Part shown: piece after piece, positions 47,701-62,700 of the stretch
How positions within the stretch are numbered: the stretch's first letter is position 1
How the letters are laid out: every line of letters starts with the position of its first letter
Assembly (NCBI GenBank): GCA_003864495.1
Contig: ML133413.1
Location: 109,564 to 173,563, forward strand
Length of the DNA stretch: 64,000 nucleotides
Source of the DNA: Nemopilema nomurai
Lineage: Eukaryota > Cnidaria > Scyphozoa > Rhizostomeae > Rhizostomatidae
Direction of reading: 5' to 3'
Translations under genes and position numbers: made by a program
The notes under the pieces: generated by a model
Seen by the model: the letters and a program-made list of their open reading frames with translations, nothing else
Told to the model about the DNA's origin: nothing
The model's database searches: none

Positions 47701-50700
47701 AGTACCACTTCCAGACGTGCGTAGATGGGCCCGATAAGCCAGCCATATTGCCATCATCTGAACACCACGTTTGGGGAAGAGCGTTCGAACTTGGCAAAGC
47801 ATCCTTGGAGGTATCATCTATTTGATTTTATTCAGGATGTTAAGCAGAGATGTTTAGTATAATTACTTCTCATAGCATATTGCACTTTTATGAAAGTATA
47901 ATTACTTCTCATAGCATATTGCACTTTTATGAAAGTATAATTACTTCTCATAGCATGTTGCACTTTTATTAAAGTATAATTACTTCTCCTAGCATGTTGC
48001 ACTTTGTTATTGCCTGACAAGAGCACAGTTTGGTAATGTGAATTATGCCGAGCAAGAGTGGCCATTAATTTGATTTGATAAGCAAGCACCCAAATCTGTT
48101 GTTTTTCCTAAACTAATGCATATTTTCACCCCCTACCCCCTCTTTCTTTTTGACAAACTTTTTGCGCGGCCTACGACGAATAAGATTGCACAGAGGATCT
48201 ACTGTAGATGTCCTTTTAGCAATGGGATCTGAAATCAAAGAATTGGGTCCCTTAAGTCTTTTTTGAAACATTTTTATTTTTCGAAATCGTTTGCCCCAAA
48301 CCTAAAATTTGTTTAGTGTACCAATGTGTTAGTTCTTTTCAGCGCATATTGCAACGATTCCGTAGTGTAGCGGTTATCACGTGCGCCTAACACGCGCAAG
48401 GTCCCCGGTTCGAGCCCGGGCGGAATCACTCTTTTCCTTTCTTGGGTTTTTTAGTTATACATTCCCAGTTCCTTTCATGGGTTTTTTCGTCATCCATTTC
48501 CAGCAAGTTTCTCTACGAGAACATTTGAATTTTACTGGAACTGCTAATCTTTAATTCAACGAGTATCTAGCGAAACACCAATAATTGTGCAACTATCAAA
48601 ATCGTAACCCTCCCAAGTAACAAATATCAACGTAGGTCTTAATCCTCGCGAAGAAGGTGCTACCTTTGGTAAAAGCCCAATGATTGCAAACGATCTAGTA
48701 CATCTTTCAAAGATCTTGATCTGGAACTAATAATGTAAAATATATAAGAAGTTGATATAATTTTGAAAAACTTTAAGAAATAAATAGTACAGAAAACAGT
48801 TTGCTCTAGATGATGATCCCCTTAACATGCACATACATAATGCAAAGCATGATTGGCCTTAGTATTCATATAAACAAATTGTTTTGATATGGTTTTGGTT
48901 GTCAGTGAAAGCTCTTCCATCTTTCCCATATAAAGCCGATCTAAATTTGTAAGCTCTCGTGGTGTATCTTATATTGGCAACTCTATAAATATTCAGGATC
49001 TTCTCTAGATGTATTCTGAGAGTATTATTTGAATTTTTAGGTTTCCTCTGAACAAGTCCAGGTAAATCTGTCCGTTCCAGTTGTCCTAAAAGCATCCTGC
49101 CAAGTTACAACTGTTGGCAGCGAGTTGTCTCTGCCTGTGTTTGCTGCTGTTAAGGAGATTCTGTCTCTTGTAAAAGGCTTGAAGCGCGAAGGTGGCTCGA
49201 CAGTTGTTGTTCAGAAGCAAATTGGACTACCCGGTTTGTAGCTAATGTTATTTCATTTTTGTCTAAAAAACTCCTTGAAGCAGGAGAAAAGTTTTATTTT
49301 TTTTGAAAACGTCGTATATCCTATTTGTGTTGATTCAGCAACTTTGGGGTTTTGACAAAATCCGATATCAACAACAAAAAAAGTAATTGAATTAGTCAGA
49401 AACACATAGACGCCTTCATTTATGAAACCATATTACTGAAGGATGGCTTAATGATAGAAATGTAATTTTTCTTGTTATTTTGAAAATTTCACTTTTAATT
49501 TCTTTATAAACTCTGTGCCTTATTTACCCTAACAATGTGCTTTGTCGAAGAATGCAGGAGGCGTTTAACATGAAAATTTGTTCACAAAGTTATAAAATAA
49601 AATAATCGTCATCTTCACTTGTCTTTTTTAGGGCCAGTTCGGATTCACGTTGATGTTGATGTGCGAATAACGAGTGTCAATTTGTTCTTGTTAGCCGAAA
49701 GAGCAAGTAAGTTATCTCTTTTCGAATCACTATAAGGACATCATAGCACTTCCTGCTATAGTAGAAATACCGTTTTAATTACTACTGCTTTAGTGCTGCT
49801 ATTAACTGCTGAATAGCAGTTACTGTTGAAAACAATACTACCTGAAGTGTTGATCATATCAGATCAGGGATGCATGCATATGGTCAGGGCAAAGGAGGCA
49901 AAAGCATGATGGTGGCATGACAATGGCAGAACGAACGAATTGAGCTCTTTTGTAGAGGGAAAGAAGAGACCCCGGTGGATCAAATAAGGCCACACAAGTG
50001 CAGTTCAAAGTAGCAGTGTATAATATTTCAATACTTCAAATTTCAGGAGAAGATTGATTTTCATAGGATATACTTTGTATCGATACGTTCTGTCATCAAT
50101 TGTAGTTATTGTTTAGAATTTAATGATATATTCTTTATCCATTCCCTTTTCTAGCAGTTCATTGTGTTCTGTTTTGCACCAAAATTCAATTAAAAGATTA
50201 GTTTTATGCATTCAAATTGTTATTTTTATTTTTGCGCAGACGGCGAAAATTCCTTAGTCATAAAGATGGACGGAGCCGACATAACTACCGGATCCAAAGA
50301 TGAGCCGATTCTGTGGGAAGTGAACCAACTAAAGCTCTGCAGACTGCGGGGTATTGTACAGGTGAAGAGATCGGTATTCGTTGCCCTTGTGAATATTTCA
50401 TGATTGCATCAAGTGATGTTTTCACAAGAAAGTGGCCTTTCCAGGTGATAGATACTGGTACTGTTTATAAACTGATGTTACAGCATGGTCAATAATGGAA
50501 ATTGGTCATGTCACTTATGTTGAAATTGGCAACGGCTAATGGAAGCACCTTCCAATGATATGCCAATGCTAATGCTATCAATAACACATCCTTTATTGCA
50601 GTTATACCCTTCAAATGAATTTTAAAATGCCCACGACGTTGGGATTTATATGCTTTCACTTCTGCTCTATTCGTCTATAGAAATGTAAACGACCAGCATG

Positions 50701-53700
50701 ATCTTATTTAAGTAAAGGAAATCTTGGTACCCTGCCCGATTCCTTGTAGTTTATTTCGGTGACTTAAAAGCGGCATAATTTCTAGAAAAGTTCCATTTCC
50801 AAATTCGCAGAATCAGGCCTACAAATGCTGCAGTGCAAGCCGCATGGATCATTGTATCCTGCATATTCCCTCTGTTGCTACTTGTTTCTTCAGGAAAAAA
50901 CAGCCGAAGGTATTCTATCACTTTCTCAGCATCGTTACTTTTGTTGAGTTAAACTTATGTTTAATATTTCTTGCACACTGATGTTTTCCCAGTTATACGA
51001 CCAATTTCCTAAACCTACTGAAGATGCTGTTATTTGTTTTGGTATTGAAGAAAGTCAATGGAAGATTTGACATTCATTTGTTCATTTCAGAGCCTGACCA
51101 TCAGTATACAGGATTGTACGCTAGACTGGACCACAGCCAAGCATATGGTTATTTACGAGCAGATGAACAACTTCACCGAAGCCAAATCACTTCTCATCGG
51201 TGCCTGTCTTTATCTGTCCTCTTCACTTTATCACCAATGTTTTACCACTTCTATCATAATTTTCATTTTATGCTTTGTTTTGTTTTGATTTATTGACTGC
51301 TTTTAAAAGATTGTACGCGTCATATTTCGATACAAGATTGAAGGAAGTTTTTATTTCAAAACAATCTACTTCTTTCACTTTTTGACAAATCGACTATTAT
51401 CTTAAGTTATTCTACGTACTATTATCTCAGACGTGTTTATGTGATAGCATCTTTGATTGTGCAGATGAAACTTCCAAGGAAAGCAGATCTCCCAGCATTG
51501 AAGGATCGAATCAAAATAAAATGGACGTAAAGATTGACGTCATTGCTGCCAGCATGAAAATGGCAACTTCCGTTGATAATAGGTTTGACTGTCTCACGCT
51601 CCCATTCACCTGATATTTCACAAAATTAGATAATTCTCATCTATTTCTAAATGACACTATGGCTAACAGTATGAAACTCAAATATATTCGTACCGAGACT
51701 TTTTATATGCGTAAAGAAGTGAAGATTAAGAGTATCAAATATGTATGCGGTTTTTAAATTTGAAAGGAAGTTTAAGGAATCATTTACTGTTTTTAGGAAC
51801 ACCTCTTAAGATATTGAAGCAAAATTGTTTGCAACTTTGCCTGTTTTTTCAGCTTCGGATTAACAATGGAAAATCTCTCCTTGCAATACAATTTAACTGA
51901 AAATCTGGTAAAAGCATCTGATGTCAGTATCTTGTTTGACAAGAACCCTATCTTTAAATTGCAGGTAACGGCTCTTATTTTTCAATAAACACCTTTTCAG
52001 CAAAGCAGTATCCTATTGACAAGGCTTAAGAATACTTATAGCAATTGTTCTGTATAGTTTATGACATGACTATTTTTGGTTCTGTAACTACTCAATGCAA
52101 CCTAAAGATCTAGGTCATCATTTGAAATGGAAAAGCTTTGAGACGCTTCTATTTTGAAGGGTACTTTGCTCAAAATAAAAATTAATTTGTATTCATGACT
52201 TGTCATTCATGATATTTTTGTCCGTATCCATTTCCGTTTGATGCTTTGTTATTTACTGTAATTGCCATGGAAAGTACTAAGCCAGAATTTAATACACCTG
52301 CCTAGAAGAGTACCGCTATAAAGATTATTGACGTTTTTCCTTTCAATTATTTAACTTTGGTGTCGTGGAATGGAATTAATTAAGCTACTGGTTTATTCAC
52401 TTTTAGGAAGTTGAGTTACGTAGAATTGCAAATGACGATTTGCGCGAATGTCGTGCAAAGTTCCAAGAATTGTCAGCCGCAAACGACAGAGCATTGTAAG
52501 CTTCTTCAGGACTTATGTTACTTTAGTTTTGAAGCAGGGGGAGGGGTATTTTACGAAGATATCCCTTTTATTCCTTCTAACAATTATCACTTTTTATCAA
52601 TCAAAATTAAAAGCCTTTTGGAAAAATGAGAATAAAAAGTTGGCCTTTTATTTTTCATGTAATTTTTCATGTAATGTTTTTTTGATTGGTTTTGCTGATA
52701 GAATTTTGAAAAAGAAATTTGCATGATTGAAATCTTGGCATAGGAATCAATAAACTAAAGGCTAATTTTGTAAGATCCAAGTCGAAGGTTACTCACAGTC
52801 TGAAAATTCAATGTTTGTTTCTTTATCGTAGCTTGTTGGCTGCCGAGATGTGCAGGATATCGTTCCCGTATAAATTCGATTTCGCCACGTCTTTGGAAAG
52901 TGTGAGCTGAAAAAATTGTTTTACCATTAGCTAATTGTTTTCTCTGAGAAGTTCACTAGCTTGGGTGATAAAAGTTTCTGGACCAGGATTAAATAACCCA
53001 ACTGCTTAGGTAGACAGCGAGACCAACGTATTTTCAATTTTTCTTATTAAGTCACATGGCATTGCTGTCCAAAACAATTTTATGCGCTTCAGCTGGACAC
53101 TGGAATCAGCGTTTTTCCTTCATTGAGCTGAATAATTTAATTCTTGCATCAAAATATAGCTTCCTCTTCTTTCAACACACCAATTACTGAATATCTAACA
53201 TTCGAAATGAACGTACAGTAATTGTCTTTCAATGTTTTTCTGTTTTGGCGTAGCTACAAAATGTCTTCAAGATGCTCAAAAAGCTTCACAAGAAACCAAA
53301 GTCCCCGAGTTACCAAGAGCCTTTGCCACCAGATCTTCATATCACCTGCTCGGTATGTGTTTTTACTTCATACTTGAGTAAAGAAACCTTTCAACTCGAA
53401 GTGGATTTGAGAACATTGTTGCAAGCTCATTTCTGGCAATCATAAGAATACATATTTTGGGACCTGTATCTTTTTTAATTATTTATCCATTCCTGCTTTT
53501 TTACTTTTGAGCTGCTTTATTGAGTTGATTTCGTGCAAATTGTATTTGTAGGTGCTAACTTTCGAACTTGAAGATGATCCATTTGAAGTCAGGCTGGAGC
53601 AAAACTACTTGGTAATGTTTGTTTCACTATGTGCTTGAAGCTCTATTTGCTACTTGTAACATGCTTGAGCCATCGATATGTTTAGTCTTCTGTAATTTTG

Positions 53701-56700
53701 CCACTGCCTAAGGCCATCTTGTTTCCTTGTAGCTGCGGATGGACGAGATGGAGGAGTGCCTGGAGAGAGAGCGAAAGTTGAAGGAGCGTTTAAATGACAT
53801 GCCAGGAGCATTCGTCTCCAGTGCGTAACTCTTTCTTCGCATTGGTCAATTCTTTGTTTATAAATGAATCTCCTATCATATGTTATATTAGTTGCCGAAA
53901 AATAGTAAGATGCTTTTATTGATGGTGCCACTTCTTTTAAGGTAACAAAATGGAAGAGATCATGAACAATTTGGCAGCAAAGAATTCACAAATTTACATA
54001 AAAAGATCAAAGGTTGTTCTTTCTAATCACCGCTTAACTTCCACTTTTTGGTGGCTGTGTTTGAAGTTTTCATGCTTATTCAAAGCCTTGTGTTTGATCT
54101 TCCTTGTTTTAACTTGCTCTTTATTTATTGTATCAGTAAGATTCTAAAACGTCTTATAATAATGATCGTTCATTTTAGGCAATTTATCAAGAGGACTCAA
54201 AGCAGAGTATCCTGTTCAAATATGCAATAAGAGATTTAGATATGATAATTATGGCTGACAGAAGTTTCCATGGAAAAGATAATGTTTTGAAAAATATGAG
54301 AAAAATTGATGCTGCAAGGTATGTTTTCAAAGAAGAACATGTTGAATTATATAATGCACAGTGATCGTGAATGCCATGATATGGATGCATTGATGTACTG
54401 GCTTCATTGCATGTCTATATACATTGTTATACACATGCATATAGAGTATACATTTTCACATACATAAACACAGTAAGATGGGAGCAGGACCTCTATGGCC
54501 TTGAATATGACCCTAACAGTTCCAATTTGTTGTAGCCCACTACCAGATGACATGGAATTCAGTACTTTGTGGTGTAGAACTGTCGATGTATCTCTCAAGT
54601 ATATGACTGTGAGTCTCTTGATTTTATGTTCTTGAATTTTCAAGAATCCCGACCAGAGTCTTTTGTAGGAGAATTAGTATACATGATTTTATAATTAGGC
54701 TTTTTTTGAAAGCTGAAATTTTCAGATAGTAGTTAAATGAAAGCTCTTGGCTGTTTTTTAGCATCGTATGGTGAAGTACATGGTAGGCTTTTGTTCCTTC
54801 TAATCATGTTAATTTGGTTCATGTGCTTTCTAGCAATATCTCAATTCACAGGACTCACTGTCATTCTTACCCCCTCTGTCCCCTACTTCTTCGTAGATGA
54901 CTGTCAGAACATATCAGCAGCCTCTGCTTTCGGTACAAAACTTCAAAATCAATGGAAAGCTGATTGGAGCAGAACAGATCGGCTCTGAAATATGTAAGTT
55001 GAAATGAAGTTATTTTTGTCTTGGCCACTGACTTCTAGCCTGCCTCTGCATGTCCATAAATTTGTTTTTATAAAAATGTTTCAAATACGTATCGATCGTC
55101 AAATTTTTCATTTGGAAGAAAAAACAAGAGTTTGATTTTTCAACGGCCCAATAGAGATTTAATGGTAAGCAGTTTTTTTGGCCCTGGAATCTTCCTGTAA
55201 TTTCATGGTAAGTTTCGATCATACACGTTTGCCCTTCACTTCTTTCTCTTTTCGATCAGCCACAAGGGAAGCTACAGTGTTTATTGATGAGCCATGGGGT
55301 GATTTGACGGTCAAGAAAAACATGCCAGCGCTGAAATTCTACCACGACTTTGATTGGAGTGAGTGAAGTGCTTCTGAGGATTACCTGTGTCTCATTGTAT
55401 AGGGTTCACAGCTGTTATATTTCATAGTATATCCAAGTATATATTATCGTCAGGAAATGTCTGAGTTAATTAAAAGTATATATTATCAAGCTCCTGGAGA
55501 ACTTGCGTGATGTCTTTCAGGGTCAATTTCCCTCTCACTGCACTATTTGTGTTCCAGTGGGTCTGTATCAGTTTTCGATGTGTAAAAGAAGCAAAAGTTT
55601 TTCATACTCAATTTAAATCCATTGTTATAACGAACCCATTGTATGTCATCGCTAATCCTCGCTTTTCTAGGCTCGGATCTTTTCGAAGTTGGTTGGGGTA
55701 TAAATTTCGAGCCCAGCTGGGCCGCAGTTGCACTCGGTTTTGGTATGTACTTTGGTTTATCAAATGCGCTGTTATATTAACATACAAATCAGTTGCATAT
55801 TTGATTTCCATTCAATTGCTCAGGTCTAGTGTTAATGCCACATCGAGAAAATACAGAATATTGCAAATGGAGTGCTGTGTTGCATGCTTTAATTTAGTCT
55901 CTGTAGCTTTGATATAATTTAATTTAATATAGCACAGAGATTCATGGGTATCATGGTCATAATTACATAGATGCACAAGTGTAAACAATTGTGCATCAGC
56001 GAGGCGTTTTCAAGGCCTTTGTACCTATTCCCACTTTAAATTTAATCGAATCTACACCTTTTCTCTCCCAGTACCCTTCTCTCCCCCAGCCTATTTTATC
56101 TTGTGTTATTAGTCTTTGCTTTGTCATGATGAATATTTTCATGAAGCAAATACCTTTTTGATGCCAATATTGATTTCCTGCTTTAAACAATGTGTTGTTC
56201 AGTGGCAATCGATCGCCTTCACACTTCAATGTTCGAATTCTCCGTAGACCTGCTTTCAAAGCCAAGCGTTGATCCAAGTCAGCCACTTCCATTCTGGGAT
56301 AAGGTTTCGTTTATCTATGATTTATGTTTATGATTTATTTTTCTATGTTTCAAGTAAATATTCAAAGGAAGGATAAGACATGGTAGTCAAGAACATTTTT
56401 AGATGCAAAGCGGCATCTGTAAAGACTGCTTAAAGCTAACGTAGCACCAAGAAGTAATTGCTGATTTATAATTGAAATAAAGTTGAAATAATTAAATAAT
56501 CGTAACTTAGTTGTCCTTATTGAATAGTCTGAGTCTAGGAACATTTATAAAAACGCAATTTCTAGAATATAATTTCTTCTTGGATGAAGAGAAGACTGTA
56601 TAGGATTATAATCTTATGTTTTCATTCCCAATGGCGTGAAAATCTATATTTTTGTCTTCTTATTTAGATAAGATTTCTTGATTTAAAAGGATGACGTGCT

Positions 56701-59700
56701 TCATATAACCAGGGCTACAATTTCCAATGTAGGTACGCCTCCTCTTGCATGGCCGACTTAACCTTCATGCAAAATCACTCAGTGTTATATTGAGTGCATC
56801 ACGTGACCCTAGTAACAATACGGAGAAAATGGTGATCGTGTGGGAAAATTTCGAACTTGACTGGACAAACGGTACGTCGTTGTCTCTTATATTCAATGGT
56901 ATGATTCATCATTTTATTTGATTCAACATATTCAAATTATGCATTAGCATTTTGTGCATTTTGTGCATTGCCAATGCGAATTCTATTCCCATTTTGCAGC
57001 TTGCATCATCGTAGAAGGCGACTTCGACCTCCACATAAGAACAGCTTCAAAATACGATGATAGCCAAGTTCTACATTTTCCAAGATTCAAAATGCGGTAA
57101 TTTGCATTATACGCAGTTACTTATTACGAACTTCTCATATCAATATAGACCACGTTATTGACAATTATCATAATCGTTTTAACATGTTTTCCCAGTTGCT
57201 GGTCTTTGGACCACACCTCAGCACTACAATGGGCCTTAATTACTTCCTTTTTTGTAGACTGATTGATTCGTAGCAAATCGTTCTTGCGTAACATGGCTTT
57301 CTTTGCAGATTTGACATGGAATGGCTGTGCAATGGCGACCCTAATGATCATCACCAAGCGGTTCCTTGTAACCCAGACAAAGTTACAGAAAAGGAGGTGA
57401 GAGCCATTAAAGCTTCATTTTAACAAACCTGTTTGGCCTGTTTGACAAACCTGTTTGATATTTATGACAAACATGGTGCGAAGAGTCAGTTTGAATCTGC
57501 AAGAAGTATATAACTGGGTGCTAACTGTAAACTTCTTTGTGGTGCTTTGTTAACAGGAACTCTTCTAGAGTCATATTGAACTCATAGTTTTTGCCATGAA
57601 ATTTTTTGAGGTGTAATATCCGTGGACAAAACATCTTTCAAACCATGAATTGATTTTGAGCTAACTTTCATTCATCATCAGTCACTAGGAGACACCAACT
57701 CTCATTCATCAGAGACACTTGATGTTTGTTATTTATATAGTTGTTATGCTTTCTTCAATTTATATGGTATACAAAACTGACGAAATTTTATTTGTCATAG
57801 AATCGTGATTCATACAGAGAATTCAGGTCCGAAAATCTGAATTTATGTATTTCGTTGGAAACTGGCAAGACATTGACGAAGGTATGTCCCACTGTGAACT
57901 GTTGCTTAGTTAATCTAATCAATTTATTTATTGATATCATTTTGTTTGTCATCGATCATCGATTAAAGTTTGATTCTTTTTCAGGAGGAAGTGAAAGCCA
58001 CGCCACCTGCAATATTTCTTTACGCAAGCACCCTGAGATGGTTCCAAAAGTACCAGGTATTTATCAATCTCCGATGTCAGAAAGTATTTCTAGGAATCAT
58101 AATTGCAAAGGAAAAATCTAAATCTATACTCTATAGCTGTTTTTTTTACTTCGATCATACATTTTTATGTATGATCTTTTTATGAGCATTTATTTTTAAT
58201 TGCTTTATATGTGTATTTATTTTCGTTTTTTTTCATCAGAAAGATGTAAGTTCCGCTAGTGAAAAGTTAGATTATACATTACGCTTTACATTGCTTCCTT
58301 TATATCATTTTCTTTTCAAGGCTGTTGTTCTGAACAATGTTTCAAGGCCAGTGAAAAGAGGGCCTTATTTTGACAACATCAAACCCAGGAAACGAACTTT
58401 GGGAAGGCATTACAAGTGAGTCTCTTGTTTGTGTTTCGCTAGTAGGTTTGTCGGCGTTCAGTTTTATCACAAACTCATTGTATTTTACAATGCGCGACTT
58501 GAGCAGTCAATCTTTTGGTTACTTGTGCTTTCGTGTAAGCGATGACACAAACGTACATTAGTGGCTGCTTTGTAAACAGGTAATTGAACTGCAATCTTTC
58601 TCGTAGGTTCCTCAACTTCGATTTCAGTTTCAATCGACTACGCATCGGTTACTTTGGGTCGTTCACACAAGATGCCGGACTCGAAATGATTGTATCTTCA
58701 GGAAGTTTTGGTGCCAACTATCAGGTTGATGTCGAAAAGGTCCTCGATGACCAGCACCTAATCCGAAGACCCGTCGCAAACTGGATTATACGAGGCCTGC
58801 ACAGTGAGCTCGACAAGGTTTCAACCAATCTGATCAGCCATCTACCAGAGACAGGAGAGCTGGTGTTTGGGGAAGTCGCGGATGAGATCATCAACATAGA
58901 ACGACAGCCAAAAACGTATTTCCTCTTCAGTGTAAAACGGTGCGTGTGAAAGTATAGTCCCCAAACTTCCTTTTAGATTCAAACATCTGGGTCTCTATTC
59001 TCAAGCAAGTCTTGTAGACGATATCCGTCTGCTTTTGAATACCAAAATGTCACTTTCTAAGCAGAGTCCAGAAGAATTGACGGCTCTACGGAGGAAGGTT
59101 TCACCTGTTAATGCCATATTTTAGGAAGACTTATTAATAATTTTTATTATAAAGAATGAAAGCAATTGTTAAAACAATTTTTTGTTTTGAGTTGAAAATT
59201 GAGGAAGTTTTTAATTATACGAATTGTAGCCGGCGGAAGGTTATAGCTTTTTCTGGGCCCTTCTTCCCAATGTTCATTGAAATAACATTAATGCTCTTGT
59301 TGTCAGTTTCTTGTTGATTCTAGGTATCTCTTTGGTTTATCAATGCCTAGGAAGGTGCTGTACTCAACCTCGCAACATCTACCTCTGAAGAAGTTTCTTC
59401 CAGACATGTTACATACACTATACAGACCTGTGTTACCTAATGTTTATGTTTTCTCTTCTAGAGTCGAGTACAATCGGCAGTCTCCAGGCTCCGACATGTC
59501 TTCGTTCACTCACAAGCTGGAGCTGAACGACTTCAAAGGAGCTTGGACGGCCTTCAACAGAAAGATAACCTTCGAGTTGTTCGAAGCGTACGTGAACATG
59601 CAGGTGGGCAGTTAATGGAGCATTTTCAAGGCCTTTTGGAAATAGCAACAGTCTCTTGCGCTCAAAAGAGATGCTTGCCAATAGTATGTCTTTCAAATTA

Positions 59701-62700
59701 GAAGATGAAGCTGTCTTTGAGTGGGACTGTTTGCCTCTAGCAAAATGAATTGCATATGCTTCCTATACACAATATTGAAAAAAGTATAATCCTGTCTGTT
59801 AGAGTAATTAAGTAGATGAGTTTTGGTGTTGCTTACTGGATATGATGGCCGTGTTTTCGTCCTTAGATGCTGAAACGAGTTTTGTCCTCCGATGCCATGA
59901 AGCCATCCAAGGACGCCAAATCCCAGGACTTCAGGAGGCAGCATACAGGCAGCTTCATCGATTTTTCAGCAACCAACATTCGGGGCAGCGCGGAACATGA
60001 TAACCGCCTTTTGCAGCAGTTGGTTTCTGAGCAAGATTCGAAATTCATGGCCCAGGTCGAGGAGGTCTGTTGCTTCATTGATCAAATTAGTAGTGACGAA
60101 AACAGCAGGGAGTGATTTACCATAGAATATAAAGATAGAACAGTTGTGCGACTGAAATAAACGCCATATTTGCAAAGTTCAGATTCACCTGATGATTTCT
60201 GACCCCTGCAGTTGTATTGGCAGGAAAGCCAATTTGCCAATTACCACCATTTTTATGCTGTTAAAATCTGACACCTACAATTTTCACTTTTTTTCGTGAA
60301 TCAAGTGAAAATTTATGCTCTTTTGCTGTTAAATTATATGTCAGCATGATTCTCGCGAGTATTATTGAAAACTCAGCAAGTATTCATGGTGCGGAAAAAT
60401 GCAGGGTAGAAAATTTGCAAATTTATGAATTAAAAGTTTAACGGACCAAAGGTGCTAATGATTTTAATGAAGATGGCTCTAAATCCGCTATTTTTGGACT
60501 ACCTATGATTGTTCTTGCTAACTATCTGCAAGTTTTCCTGTTTTGTGATGTATTCTACTTTGTACAACAGGGTGAAAATGAATCAGAAGGACAAACGAAG
60601 AACGCAGAAGAAGATGATATTATCCAACTTAATTGGCATAGTACGTCCTTTCTTTGTTCCTTATATGTAATCACACTAAAGAATGTTACTCTCATTATCA
60701 ATATATGACTGCTATGTCAATTGCACCTAGAAGCCCAGTTGTGACATCACAATTGAACCTTTGTCATAGCGTACTAGTCATTGTTTGTCAGGAGTGTCAT
60801 TAGTCATTATTAGTCACTACTGTCAGAAGCTATTTTCAGGATTTTCAGAAACAGGTCTCAGAACTGAAACTCTGTCAGCAGTCGCTGCAAGGTTTTTCGT
60901 TCTGTGTTCCCCTAATTATGCCACTCCGATTTGTTTTTGCCCGTTATGTTGATATGAATTGAGAATTGATAACAGCTTTGACAAGTTTGACAATACTTGC
61001 TATGATGCTTCCCTAGTTGAGCTGGTGAACTCCCAAGTTATGCTGAAAGGCAGTGAAAGCAAGGGAGCTCTCCTCATAACGGCTGCAAATGCGGACATCA
61101 TGAAGAGGCTACATAGGCCGGTTGCCGCCAACAGCGACGGCATTTTGAAACTGAATAAAGTCACGTGGAGTGGCAAGCTTAACAATTTGCAGGTATCTCT
61201 TCATTTTGCTGCTAGCTTAAAACTTTATTTTGTTGTGTAGTTCTTAACAGCTTTTTGGCAAGGTCTCAAACCTTTCTTGCGTAATTTTGCTCATGACAAT
61301 ACAATTACTGATATAAGAGAATATATTTACGCATTGTGATACACAAGTTGTTGAATGCTCAGCTTCGCAAATGCACGACAAGAAATCGAATGTTGTGGAT
61401 TGTCGTTTCAGTATTTCGCGACATCCAAAGACCTCAGCGACCTGTCATCCAACTCAATCCCCTGGATAAACGCCTCTGTGATAAACGATATGCCAAGCAA
61501 GGGCGATGCTGACAACCAGTGCAACGTGGCCTCGTTCATGAAGTCGAGCAATTTCGCCGGTAGCATCGTCAATGTGCCCTTTGGAGGCGTAACCACCGAG
61601 GTACAAAGGATGGTATCCCCGTGCCTTTGCCAGTTCAAGTACGTTAGCCTCGACCCTGAGCTAGACCCGTTCGCTGAGGAATTCGACCCAACGCAACATA
61701 CAGTACGTTTTTATGTACTCCCGCATGTAATCTTCGGTAGTGCCACACAGGTGTTTTATTAGGCAATTAAGAAAAACTGCAAGCAATGAGGATATTTCAA
61801 TGCCCCATTTTTATGCTTAATTGAACAATGGCTGCCTTTTCCGCGCTTCTTTGATAGCAAGTAAAACGATCTCCCTTGGTTCTTTGTAGCTAATTCTTGC
61901 TACCATTTACTGATATAACTTCTCAACGAGCTTAACATGTTTCTACTCGATATCTTCTTGAAACATCTCTTTTATCTTGTTTAGACAGAAGGATCTGCAG
62001 CGTCGTACAGTGCCCAGTCAAATTTGGCGAACACATTGCTCATTCGACACCCGTCATTAGAGATATCCACGAGCCCGGTGCGACAAGTTTTGTTTGCAAA
62101 TCTTCCTTTGATTGAAAATTCTGCAAGCTAGCCTTTTACTGCATTCTCCTTTGACTTATCCACCTATAGCTGGTCCCGTTTTGTCACTCCTTGCCTTTTC
62201 CAGCTCCTATCTCAAATCATTTTTACTCTTTATCCTATCTCCTCTGCAACATCATAGTTTTTTATCTTCTCTCCTCACCCATTTGTCTTCTCCACACACG
62301 TTCGTCTTCAATACTTTGAATTTTTGTCCAATTCCCACATCTTCGTGTTTTCACAACATATCCCACACTTATGATGTGCGTCTATCACCACTGTTTTGCA
62401 GGATCAGTTTGCAATGCTGCTGGAAATTTGCCAGACCTTGTTGCTTTATACTGAGCCAAAGAAGCGAGAGAAAGAAGACCGTTTCGAGAAGATGAAGTTC
62501 CGAATGCAACTATCAACCGGAGAAGATACCAAGGGCGAAATTCTAGAGCTCCAGGATTCAGTCAGGTCAGTGCGATTCTATGTAGAAGATCCTTTGATGA
62601 AGATGGAGTTTCGTGAACCTTTTGTGTCGAGTTGTGCACGCTTCTGCACAGGAAATTGTGTTTCTAAGTTGTTGTTTCTTGTATCATGGTTGATTCCATC

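Noticed and set aside
59010..59097. Possible extra BLTP2 exon reading KMSLSKQSPEELTALRRK
   Set aside because: It resembles coding sequence, but its frame cannot join the exon ending at 58939 or the one starting at 59462, which fit each other directly.
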